The notes under the pieces are model-generated. The model was not told the origin of the DNA. It made no database searches and saw only the letters and a list, made by a program, of their open reading frames with translations. DNA of 64,000 nucleotides from a virus, in the IMG/VR virus record IMGVR_UViG_3300022842_000007, positions 1-64,000 of that record; one strand, given 5' to 3'. Of the stretch, positions 1 through 8,700 are shown piece by piece. The first letter of the stretch is position 1; each line of letters starts with the position of its first letter. Position numbers and translations under genes: made by a program.

Positions 1-1
1 G

Positions 2-103
2 GCCAAGTTTGCCGAAGCAGTCAATCGCAAGCCAAGACATTGGACGTACAAAGATTATCCTAACTTAGCACGATACGAGATATTTAAAAAAGGAGTTCGT
101 TAA
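2..103 (+). CDS. C-terminal end of a small hypothetical protein (5' cut by window)
   Basis: An open frame enters at the window edge and ends at TAA 101-103, giving 33 residues that finish in EIFKKGVR. It looks coding: it has W and Y residues, and its end is echoed by the next gene, which also finishes in EIFKKGVR plus Q. The last codons overlap an AAAAAAGGAG ribosome-binding site that serves the next gene. Function is unknown. Confidence 0.5.
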   Translation, partial: AKFAEAVNRKPRHWTYKDYPNLARYEIFKKGVR

Positions 104-104
104 T

Positions 105-311
105 ATTAACGATGATGATATAGATTCGTTCTTCAGGGAGTATGAAGGAAGTGAGGCATTTAAAGAGGGAATGGTTAATGCTGGGAATTTTATAGCAGAT
201 GCTCTTTATGGGGATGAGGTTTCTCTCCAGTCCATTAGGTTGCGTCAAGGACTAACTCAAAAGGATTACGAAAAAAAACTTGAGATATTTAAAAAAGGAG
301 TTCGACAATGA
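105..311 (+). CDS. Small acidic hypothetical protein, probable ATT start
   Basis: A 68-residue frame beginning INDDDIDSFF and ending EIFKKGVRQ. No ATG lies near its 5' end. The only well-placed ribosome-binding site (AGGAG at 91-95) sits about 9 bases before ATT 105. An internal ATG at 171 has its purine-rich stretch too close to be a good site. The stop overlaps the next start (ATGA at 308-311), so the genes are translationally coupled. Function is unknown. Confidence 0.5.
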   Translation: MNDDDIDSFFREYEGSEAFKEGMVNAGNFIADALYGDEVSLQSIRLRQGLTQKDYEKKLEIFKKGVRQ

Positions 312-508
312 GGGAACTTGATAAGGATTTCATGCCAGCATATGACGTTAACAGGAGCGATGGACGTGTTAAACTTAACCTAATGAAAGCGGTTAACCTG
401 CCAGCGTTCCGTCAATCTTTCCGAGAACTACAGGATATTAATATACAACTGTTCGGAGAAGTTGAGGCTCGAATGAAAGAGATTCGAAAAGAACTAAACA
501 GAAAATGA
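308..508 (+). CDS. Small hypothetical protein, tandem paralogue 1
   Basis: A 66-residue protein preceded by AAAAAAGGAG. Residues 7-37 (DFMPAYDVN ... LPAFRQSF) are closely matched by the next gene (EFMPAYDLN ... LPAWRKTF), which marks a tandem duplication. It is rich in charged residues, with a predicted helical C-terminus and no signal or membrane segment. It overlaps its neighbours by ATGA junctions on both sides. No family is recognised. Confidence 0.75.
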   Translation: MRELDKDFMPAYDVNRSDGRVKLNLMKAVNLPAFRQSFRELQDINIQLFGEVEARMKEIRKELNRK

Positions 509-669
509 AGAAAAAAAAGGAAAGGGAATTTATGCCAGCCTACGATCTAAACGATGATGACGGGTCTGCTAAACTGAATTTAAGGAAGGCAGCCCAACTT
601 CCTGCATGGCGAAAAACCTTCAAAATAATGTTCGATAACAAAGATAGAATAATGGGTAAACAGAAGTAA
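505..669 (+). CDS. Small hypothetical protein, tandem paralogue 2
   Basis: A 54-residue basic protein starting MKKKKEREFMPAYDLN. The ATG overlaps the preceding stop (ATGA 505-508) and its own stop overlaps the next start (TAATG at 667-671). It is a diverged copy of the preceding gene and lacks that gene's C-terminal helix. Function is unknown. Confidence 0.65.
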   Translation: MKKKKEREFMPAYDLNDDDGSAKLNLRKAAQLPAWRKTFKIMFDNKDRIMGKQK

Positions 670-2456
670 TGGCTACAACGACTGAAAGAGGTCATATCGG
701 TAAAGCCTGGCAAAACGAACATAAGTTTTTACCATACCACAGACCTGAGATGACTACTCATCAGAAATCATTGTATGACCTCGCTGGTTACAGTGATATG
801 CAAGGCGCACTTAAATTTAATGCAGAAGTTTATGATGATCCAATCATGCCATCATGGGCGAAAGATATTGGCCGTATGTTTGGTTTATATCAACAAGAGT
901 TTGTGTTCTTAAAAATATGCGCATTAGACATCGCCCCTCCACACAAGCCTAGTATTGTCGAGTATTGCAAAAATCAAGGCGCAGATCCAGATGATGTTTA
1001 CTTTACTGCCGTGATGCTGGAAGATTGGAAATCAGGACAATATTTAGAAATAGATAATATAGGATATACAAACTGGAAACAAGGTGATTGGTACAAGTTC
1101 CAATCAGAAATAGATTTCGCATATGGGAATGTTGGTAGACAGAACATGTACATGTTGTTTGCAGTTGGCAAAGATTCTTTTGTAGGACAATTAGAACACT
1201 TGTTTCCATTCAATGTACCAAACGTTTGGGACAGTCCCGAATCCACTCACCCAATCGTTCAGTTGTCAATTCTTCCATTGATTAATCCAACCAATGACAA
1301 CCAAACAATGAACATGGTGTATATGCACAACGGTGAGATTGCATCTTTAAAAGATTACACACATGATGATAAAGGCAGAGACAAGATTAATCAATGGGGA
1401 TTGACTATTTGGTTATTTGAACCTATGTGTGGTTATCTTGAGAATGAAGAGTTTACTCAAGGGTTCTACAGTGAGTTTTCTACACCGTATGATTATAAAC
1501 GCATGCGGTCTAAAGAATTAGATTCTATTATTGAGTACCAACAACGCAATGAAATCTGGCCACAGATGATTACTGTGCGCACAGGAGAATACAATGTTAA
1601 AACACATTACTCTCACTACTCACAGCAACTAAAACTTGTATGTGATGATCTGTATATCTCTACACAAAATAATATAATAGGACTGTCTAAAGAATTAACA
1701 CCAGAGTATTTAAATCATAAATTTGAGAAATATTTTATCTCTATGAATTGGAGATTTACAAAGCATCGCCAATTGATATCTAACTTCTTAGCAGGTGAAG
1801 AAGGCTATCTAAGTTGGTATTTTAAAGATTCGTTCGAGCAATTGATTAACGGTTGTTATTTTAATTTGAGAGATTGGCAACATTCTAGTCCAGACCTGTA
1901 CCAGACATTAATAGCAAACAATACGACACTGCAACACAATGCACCGTATGTCATAGATAAGCCGTCACAAAGAGCAGAAGACCCAGACACCAACATTTGG
2001 CCAATCGTCGAAGAATACAAGTCAGGTCAAACACCTTCGCTGTATAATACAAAAGAGACTACATTAGTAACCTATTATAAAAACATCTTCGTTGACATAG
2101 TAACAGAAACTAGGTTCGCTCAACCGAGTGCTAATTTCAGTGAGAAATTGTTACAACCAATTCAGTACATGAAACCGTTTATATTATTAGCGCCACCCCA
2201 CACACTAGAATACTTAAAGACTTTTGGTTATCAAACATTCGGTGACTTCTGGGACGAATCATATGATGACATAGAAGATCATGGAGAAAGACTACAGGCT
2301 ATCATGCGTTTAATACAAGAAGGTATTTTATGCAAACCAATCATTGAATTGCATGCGCTGTATCAACAAATGATGCCTATAATAGAACATAACCAGAAAA
2401 CATTCCTGTCAATGATAAATTCACCTAACTATAATACTACGGAGTTTCACGACTAA
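669..2456 (+). CDS. Glycosyltransferase-like protein of the surface-modification module
   Basis: A 595-residue soluble protein rich in aromatic residues. Around residues 490-560 it carries a block seen in viral glycosyltransferase-like proteins: SEKLLQPIQYMKPFILLAPP followed by LEYLKTFGYQTF and FWDESYDDI. The first 450 residues match nothing I can name. It opens an array of coupled genes (1-base overlap with the PP-loop gene) that includes a carbamoyltransferase and an SGNH hydrolase, which supports a role in glycan or surface modification. The glycosyltransferase label rests only on the C-terminal block and the neighbours. Confidence 0.5.
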   Translation: MATTTERGHIGKAWQNEHKFLPYHRPEMTTHQKSLYDLAGYSDMQGALKFNAEVYDDPIMPSWAKDIGRMFGLYQQEFVFLKICALDIAPPHKPSIVEYCKNQGADPDDVYFTAVMLEDWKSGQYLEIDNIGYTNWKQGDWYKFQSEIDFAYGNVGRQNMYMLFAVGKDSFVGQLEHLFPFNVPNVWDSPESTHPIVQLSILPLINPTNDNQTMNMVYMHNGEIASLKDYTHDDKGRDKINQWGLTIWLFEPMCGYLENEEFTQGFYSEFSTPYDYKRMRSKELDSIIEYQQRNEIWPQMITVRTGEYNVKTHYSHYSQQLKLVCDDLYISTQNNIIGLSKELTPEYLNHKFEKYFISMNWRFTKHRQLISNFLAGEEGYLSWYFKDSFEQLINGCYFNLRDWQHSSPDLYQTLIANNTTLQHNAPYVIDKPSQRAEDPDTNIWPIVEEYKSGQTPSLYNTKETTLVTYYKNIFVDIVTETRFAQPSANFSEKLLQPIQYMKPFILLAPPHTLEYLKTFGYQTFGDFWDESYDDIEDHGERLQAIMRLIQEGILCKPIIELHALYQQMMPIIEHNQKTFLSMINSPNYNTTEFHD

Positions 2457-3337
2457 TGCAGTCTACATTTTTACATGATGAATTTCTAACAGTTCATGGA
2501 CACGGAGCTGATTGGACAATTGATATTAAATCTAAGCATAGAGAAGCAGGCTCATATTTTGAAGAATCAATCCGTACCGCACAAATAATTTATGAAGAAT
2601 CTAATAACGATATTCATTTAATGTTCGGTGGAGGCAAGGACGCTGAGTATATGGTCAACGTTTTTGATAAAGCAAATATAGACTTTACTGTTGCTATTAT
2701 CAGTTACGGCAAAGACTTTAAGTGGAACGGACATGATACAAAGTATGCGTTAGATTGGTGTAGTAAACATAATAAAACTCCGATCATAATTGACTTAGAC
2801 TTAGTAGACTTTGTTAGAAGCGGTAGAATGCTTGAAATAGCAGAAGAAGCTAAGTGTTGCGAATATAGATTAACTACTACAATGGAAGGTGCAAGTAAAG
2901 TAGATGGTACAGTTGTAATGAATGTTGAGCCACAAATTTGTAAGATGCCAGACGGTACATGGGTTTTGGAAGAATATGAAAGAATCCGCAGTTATTGCAA
3001 CTGGTGGGAGTCTCGTAACATAAAAGGTACATCAGACTTTGGATCATACACTGGCGAACAAGTACTTGCATTCTTACAAGAACCAATCATTAAACGTCTC
3101 GTAAATAACGAACTAGGGTATGAATCGTCTATACCTGTTAAACAGTTATTATATAATCAAAATTCTTGGAATCAAACAAACCGATTTAAGTATACAGGTT
3201 GGGAACGATTTGAAAGAACTGATCTTTTTGAAAGTTTAGAGGTAAGATCAATGATGTCTGGTTTAAAAGAAAAATACAATGGAAGTTTCTATTTAAACTA
3301 TGATGAAACGATTAGGCAATTGAGAGGAATAGAATGA
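2456..3337 (+). CDS. PP-loop ATPase (adenine nucleotide alpha-hydrolase-like)
   Basis: A 293-residue protein. LMFGGGKDAEYMVNVFDKA (about residues 56-74) is a variant PP-loop, the pyrophosphate-binding SGGxDS motif of N-type ATP pyrophosphatases. The usual Ser after Asp is Ala here. Downstream are an Asp-rich strand (PIIIDLDLVDF) and a CCEYR block. Family members adenylate a substrate before amidation or thiolation; the substrate cannot be read from sequence. It overlaps the SGNH gene by 4 bases. Probably amidates or activates a sugar or base together with the nearby carbamoyltransferase. Confidence 0.6.
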   Translation: MQSTFLHDEFLTVHGHGADWTIDIKSKHREAGSYFEESIRTAQIIYEESNNDIHLMFGGGKDAEYMVNVFDKANIDFTVAIISYGKDFKWNGHDTKYALDWCSKHNKTPIIIDLDLVDFVRSGRMLEIAEEAKCCEYRLTTTMEGASKVDGTVVMNVEPQICKMPDGTWVLEEYERIRSYCNWWESRNIKGTSDFGSYTGEQVLAFLQEPIIKRLVNNELGYESSIPVKQLLYNQNSWNQTNRFKYTGWERFERTDLFESLEVRSMMSGLKEKYNGSFYLNYDETIRQLRGIE

Positions 3338-4092
3338 ATAAAGAAAATATATTATTAATTGCAGGGTGCAGTCACGCGGCTGGTTCTGAGATTGACGGCA
3401 GAGAAGATTCAGCATATAATAGACAACATTCGTTCGGTGGGTTGGTAGCAAAGAAGCTACAGAGAAGGCCTATCAATATTGCACAAGCAGGGGCAACAAA
3501 CACTGGTATCAGTAGACAAATACTGCAATGGTTTCATGACGAGCATAATCCAGAGACGATGAATGTAAAGGTATTAGTATGTTGGAGCGAATCTACTAGA
3601 ATGGAAATTCCATGTGAACGTCCGCGTAATTATCACGACTCCGTAACTCACTCAAATTGGTTTGATGCAAGTGCAGAAGATTATTATAGAGTTATCATCG
3701 GTTGGGATGGTGGTGATGCAGAAGAACTAAAAAACACTCCATTGTTACATAGATTTATGGTAAATCACCAACCATACTTAGAATGCCTATCATATAATCT
3801 TATTCTGCAAATACAATATTTCTTACAAGCAAACAAAATCGATTATTTAATGTGTCAGTCTATGCCTTTCTTCTTGGACGATATACCAGCAATTAAGAAA
3901 CTTATTCCATTAATCGATACTAATAAATACTATAACCTGAACAAGAAAAATGAAGCCTTTTTCCATAAATACAAAGAACTTGGTTACGTCAATCCAAAGG
4001 CAAAGTATTGGCATCATGGTGAAGAACCACATCGTTTATATGCTGATGAATTATTAAAATTCAACGAGGAAACTAAATGTTTAACAAAATAA
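3334..4092 (+). CDS. SGNH/GDSL-like hydrolase
   Basis: A 252-residue protein. The N-terminal IAGCSHAAGSE after a hydrophobic strand fits SGNH block I, with Ser in GCSH as candidate nucleophile. INIAQAGATNTGI fits block II (Gly), and VLVCWSEST fits the region of block III. A late His (YWHHGEEPH) could complete the catalytic set. SGNH enzymes commonly remove or transfer O-acyl groups on sugars, fitting the neighbouring genes. A second SGNH protein lies at 52974-53879. Confidence 0.6.
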   Translation: MNKENILLIAGCSHAAGSEIDGREDSAYNRQHSFGGLVAKKLQRRPINIAQAGATNTGISRQILQWFHDEHNPETMNVKVLVCWSESTRMEIPCERPRNYHDSVTHSNWFDASAEDYYRVIIGWDGGDAEELKNTPLLHRFMVNHQPYLECLSYNLILQIQYFLQANKIDYLMCQSMPFFLDDIPAIKKLIPLIDTNKYYNLNKKNEAFFHKYKELGYVNPKAKYWHHGEEPHRLYADELLKFNEETKCLTK

Positions 4093-4226
4093 TCGACAAA
4101 ATCAAAAAGGTTTCCAAAGCAATCTGGGGCTTTATTAAATTACCATATATTAAATGGAAGCGTGAAAAAGAATATCAAAAGCGGTTGGCCGAACTTAAAA
4201 AAAGAGACCCGTTTATATACCGGTGA
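4077..4226 (+). CDS. Small basic amphipathic protein
   Basis: A 49-residue open frame (starts MFNKIIDKIKKVSKAIWGF, ends DPFIYR) overlapping the end of the SGNH gene by 16 bases and stopping just before the carbamoyltransferase. It is strongly Lys/Arg rich, with a short amphipathic stretch (AIWGFIKLPYIKW) that could touch a membrane. Composition and tight spacing support translation. Function is unknown. Confidence 0.55.
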   Translation: MFNKIIDKIKKVSKAIWGFIKLPYIKWKREKEYQKRLAELKKRDPFIYR

Positions 4227-4235
4227 GTGAACACT

Positions 4236-5747
4236 ATGATACATGTAGGAGTAAGTTGTGGATTCCATGATGCTGGTATGGCAGTCATTGATGGTGGTGG
4301 TGAGATATTATACGCAGGTCACTCTGAAAGGTATAGCAAGAAAAAACACGATAAGGATTTACATCCTGACATGGTGACAGATGCAATGAAATACGTATCT
4401 AACACTGATCCAATTCAATTATACTACTACGAAAGACCATTGGTGAAAATGATCAGAGAATTTATGTCTGGTCAATGGTCTAGAGGCTTGCGATCACCTT
4501 TATCATCACGCACGATTATAGGCAAAGAATTTATTAATGCTTTCTTACCTAGCACTCAATTAACAAAAAGAATAAAGAACAAGCCACATCACAAATGTCA
4601 TGCGGCCGCAGGCTTTCAAACATCACCTTTTAACGAAGCAACTGTCGTAGTGATCGATGCTATCGGCGAAGTTGACTGCGCGACTATCTGGCATGCCCAC
4701 TATAATAAAAAAGGTCATGCAAAGTACAAACGTTTATGGTCAATGAGATATCCTAATTCAATAGGTCTATTCTACAGTGCAATGACACATAGAATAGGAT
4801 TGCGCCCACTGGACGAAGAATACATTCTAATGGGAATGGCCGCATACGGACAACCCAAACATACAGCCGAAATTGAAGAATACTTTGGCGCAAACAATGA
4901 TAGATTGTTATTTACACGCAATGCACATGCCGGCGTAGACGAAACCTTCTTAGAAGGTGCTAATGAATTTGACATAGCCGCATCAACTCAAAGCTATGTA
5001 GAAAAATTAATTAAACTCGTAATGAACAAGGCACGAATTAAAGGTAAGAGTACGAATTTAGTCTATGGTGGAGGTTGTGCGTTAAACTGTTCCGCTAATC
5101 GGTTATTAGGCAGATACTTTAAAGACATTTGGATCATGCCTAATCCAGGAGATGCAGGTAATGCATTAGGTGCCGCGGCTTTGGGTTATGGCAAACGAGT
5201 AAATTGGAAGCATGCGTTCTTGGGTACTAACATTCCTGGCGCGTATCCTATTAAAGAGACTATCAACGCACTGAAGACAGATATGATTGTAGGCGTTGCC
5301 AGTGGTCGTGCGGAGTTCGGTCCTAGAGCATTAGGCACACGTAGTCTACTTGCAGATCCTCGAGGCTCAGAGATTAAAGATAAAGTGAACAAGATTAAAA
5401 AGAGACAAGAGTTCCGACCCTTTGCTCCAATGATACTAGAAGAACATGTACATAAATACTTTGTCATGCCTACCAATTGGGACTCTTCACCGTATATGCA
5501 AGTAACAGCGACTTGTAGATTTCCTGAAAAATTTCCTGCTATTGTACATGCAGACGGAACAAGCAGAGTTCAAACCATCTCCGATGATGGCACTGGAATA
5601 CGCAGGTTGTTGAAAGCCTGGCACAAAGAAACAGGTTGTCCTATTTTGCTTAATACCTCTCTAAACATTCGTGGAGAGCCAATGGTTAACGATAGGGAAG
5701 ACGCAGATCGTTTCGAGAAACTTTATAAGACCAAAGTCATCTCATAA
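4236..5747 (+). CDS. NodU/CmcH-family carbamoyltransferase
   Basis: About 503 residues, the usual size for the family. Characteristic segments in order: VGVSCGFHDAGMAV (N-terminal ASKHA-like phosphate loop), GHSERYSKKKHD, PHHKCHAAAG with the metal-binding histidines, VVIDAIGEVD, YGGGCALNCSANR, and the C-terminal YrdC-like GRAEFGPRALGTRSLLADPR. These enzymes move a carbamoyl group from carbamoyl phosphate via carbamoyl-AMP to a hydroxyl, usually on a sugar. A GTG at 4227 is an alternative start; ATG 4236 gives the standard N-terminus. Possible targets are virion glycans or modified bases. Confidence 0.9.
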   Translation: MIHVGVSCGFHDAGMAVIDGGGEILYAGHSERYSKKKHDKDLHPDMVTDAMKYVSNTDPIQLYYYERPLVKMIREFMSGQWSRGLRSPLSSRTIIGKEFINAFLPSTQLTKRIKNKPHHKCHAAAGFQTSPFNEATVVVIDAIGEVDCATIWHAHYNKKGHAKYKRLWSMRYPNSIGLFYSAMTHRIGLRPLDEEYILMGMAAYGQPKHTAEIEEYFGANNDRLLFTRNAHAGVDETFLEGANEFDIAASTQSYVEKLIKLVMNKARIKGKSTNLVYGGGCALNCSANRLLGRYFKDIWIMPNPGDAGNALGAAALGYGKRVNWKHAFLGTNIPGAYPIKETINALKTDMIVGVASGRAEFGPRALGTRSLLADPRGSEIKDKVNKIKKRQEFRPFAPMILEEHVHKYFVMPTNWDSSPYMQVTATCRFPEKFPAIVHADGTSRVQTISDDGTGIRRLLKAWHKETGCPILLNTSLNIRGEPMVNDREDADRFEKLYKTKVIS

Positions 5748-5755
5748 GTAGTAGT

Positions 5756-8700
5756 ATGCTTAGAGACGTATTTTATTTCGGTGAAAAACCAAATGTTCAT
5801 CCTAGAGAACAACATGTAAAAGATATTGATGTAGCCCGTCAATTATCGACTACCTTACATTTTTGGATAATAGATGAGTTCTGTGAATACGCAAATTTTG
5901 ATTGGGAATTCGATTTTGATTTCTTACCTGACGAAGATGTTTGGGCTGAAGAACATAATAACATCTGGCCAAGCAAACATCAAAAAGATTCTGGTACATG
6001 GCTGTGTCCAAAAGAAGAGAGTCAAATACGAGTCTATCGGGCTGACGTTAATCCAATCAATCGTAAACGAGAACCCAATGCATATTGGAAGTTTTTAGAT
6101 ACAGTAGATAAAAAGTCAATTGATTTTTCATGGCATCCAGATCCAACTGATCCACCTTACATCTATAAGTGGGGTAGTAAATTTGCTCCGGTTGAACTTG
6201 CCACGGTATTAGAATACCATACCCCTGGCAACAACGGTGTTGTCAAGAACTTAAACACAACTATATCATTATTACCTAACAATGATTGCATAACAGTGCA
6301 TCAACCTATTAACACCGATCGATGGGATATGTCTTGGCGCCCAGATCCAATGGATGAACCATACATATACGTTTGGGGCAATAAATGGATATCTGGTGAA
6401 CTAGAACCTACGCTTACATATACTGTAGAAGGCGCAACTGAACACAAATACATGGCGAATGCAATTCCTGTACTACCGCAAGATGATCGTTGGGAAATAC
6501 TCACCGCTATCGACGAAGAAACATTTGATTTTAGTTGGAGACCTGATCCAAGAGAGCCTGCATTTATATATGTGTTTGGAAATCATCTATACGAAGGCTC
6601 GATAATGCCTACCTTAAGATACACAATGCCTGATGCTACTGAAATTAAGTATGTATATGATATCAAACCCACATTAGCACAAAAGCCAGAATTGTTTGAA
6701 CATTTAGAAGACATTGATCAAACGTTATTTGACTATTCATGGAGACCTAATCCAACCGCACCTGCATATATGTATGCATGGGGCAATCAATGGAATGAAG
6801 CACAAGATAAAGTTAGTGTGCAGTTTGTAGTAGAAGATGCAACTGAATATCAATACATGGAAGAAAAGACAACTCGCAAAGCATGTAAAGATAACTGGAT
6901 TGTACCTACTAACTTAGACACCCGTGCATTTGATTTTAGTTGGGAGCCTAGCCCTAACGAACCAGCAATGATACATGAATTCGGTACTCAGTGGCAAAAG
7001 ACAGGTGGTCCTCAATATCATGTTGAAGGGGCAGTTGAAATAAAATATGAAAATGCATCTAAGGCTAACATATTACCTTCAGATAAGAGTAACTGGACAG
7101 TACCAAGTAACATAGACGCAGATACGTTTGACTTTAGTTGGCATCCAGATGCAACAAGCCCTCCCTATGTCTATCATTTCCCAACGCAATGGGCATTAAG
7201 TGGTGGTCCTCAATATCATGTTGATGGTGCGGATGAAACAAAGTATGTAGAAGATCAAGTGGCAAAGGCAAAAGCAAACAAAGAATATTGGGAATTTGAT
7301 TCTACTATCCTCGACGAGGGTGATTTTGATTACTCTTGGCATCCCTATGCGGAAGATGAACCATTCATCTATCAGTTTGGTACACAACACCAGAAAACAG
7401 GTGGCCACAAATACATGACGCCAGGTACACATGAAGGCAGTGCAGTCAAATACATTGATCCTCGTATTGCAAAATCAAAAAGATTACCTGATCCTAACAA
7501 CAGATACTGGGGTACTTTAGGTAATTATAAAATTAAAGACTTTGATTATTCATGGCACCATGATGAAACAGACGAAGCATTTGTTTATCACTTTGGTAAC
7601 AAATATTATTCAGCACAAGAAATGCCGACGGTCGAGTACAGAGTTCCTAATGCAGTTCAAATTAAGTATATCAATTCTATTGTGGCAGAACTACAACCTG
7701 TTAAAGAAGGCTGGACAATCCCTGCTGACATAGATGATTCAGAGTTTGACTATAGTTGGAGACCTTCTCCGTTAGAAGATCAAGCATACGTTTATCAGTT
7801 CGGTACTCAGTGGCAGAAAACAGATGGTCCTAGTTATAAAGTCGAAGGTGCAACTGACATTAAGTATGTCGAGGGCAATACTGCTAAGAAAAAACCTGAT
7901 CAATTGAAGTGGGATATCCCAATTGGCATTGACGTTGATGATTTTGATTTCTCGTGGCACCCAGACAGTACAGAGACATCTCCATTCATCTACCAGTTCG
8001 GCACTCAGTGGGCACTAACAGGCGGTCCTAGCTACATTGTCAAAGACGCCACTGAAGTTAAGTATGTTGAAGAACCTATTGCTAAAACATTAGTAAACAT
8101 GGAGAACTGGGAAGTCCCGACCGACGTAGATAGTTTCGACTTCTCTTGGCATCCTTATACACAAGACGATCCGTTCATCTATCAATTTGGTACACAACAT
8201 CAAAAGACTGATGGTCCTAGATACATCGTACCGGGCGCAACACAAGTCAAGTATGTTGACACTAGAATTATTAAAGCACGTAAACTAGCAAACAGTAAAA
8301 GAATGCATTGGGTTATACCCGATGATTGTGATGTCGATACGTTTGATTTCTCGTGGCATCCAGACAGTACAGCAAGCCCTGCAATCTATCAATTTGGTAG
8401 TGTAACAGGTAAAGATGATGGTCCGAAGTATATTACACCAGGCAACTCAGGTGAAGTTTTGTATTTGCAAAATATTAAATCTGATGGTGTTATGCCGGCA
8501 GAACTAGAAGTATACTTCATCAAGACTACACTCGAAGATTTGATAGCAGAACATAAAGGCGAAGTCTTCTGGGCAATCAACATAGACCTAGTGTACACTG
8601 ACTTTGATTTCTCATGGCGTCCTGATGTCTATCAGTCAAATTACATTCATGCATTCGGTTCTAAAGATAACATAGATACACAAACCTATTTTGTTAATGC

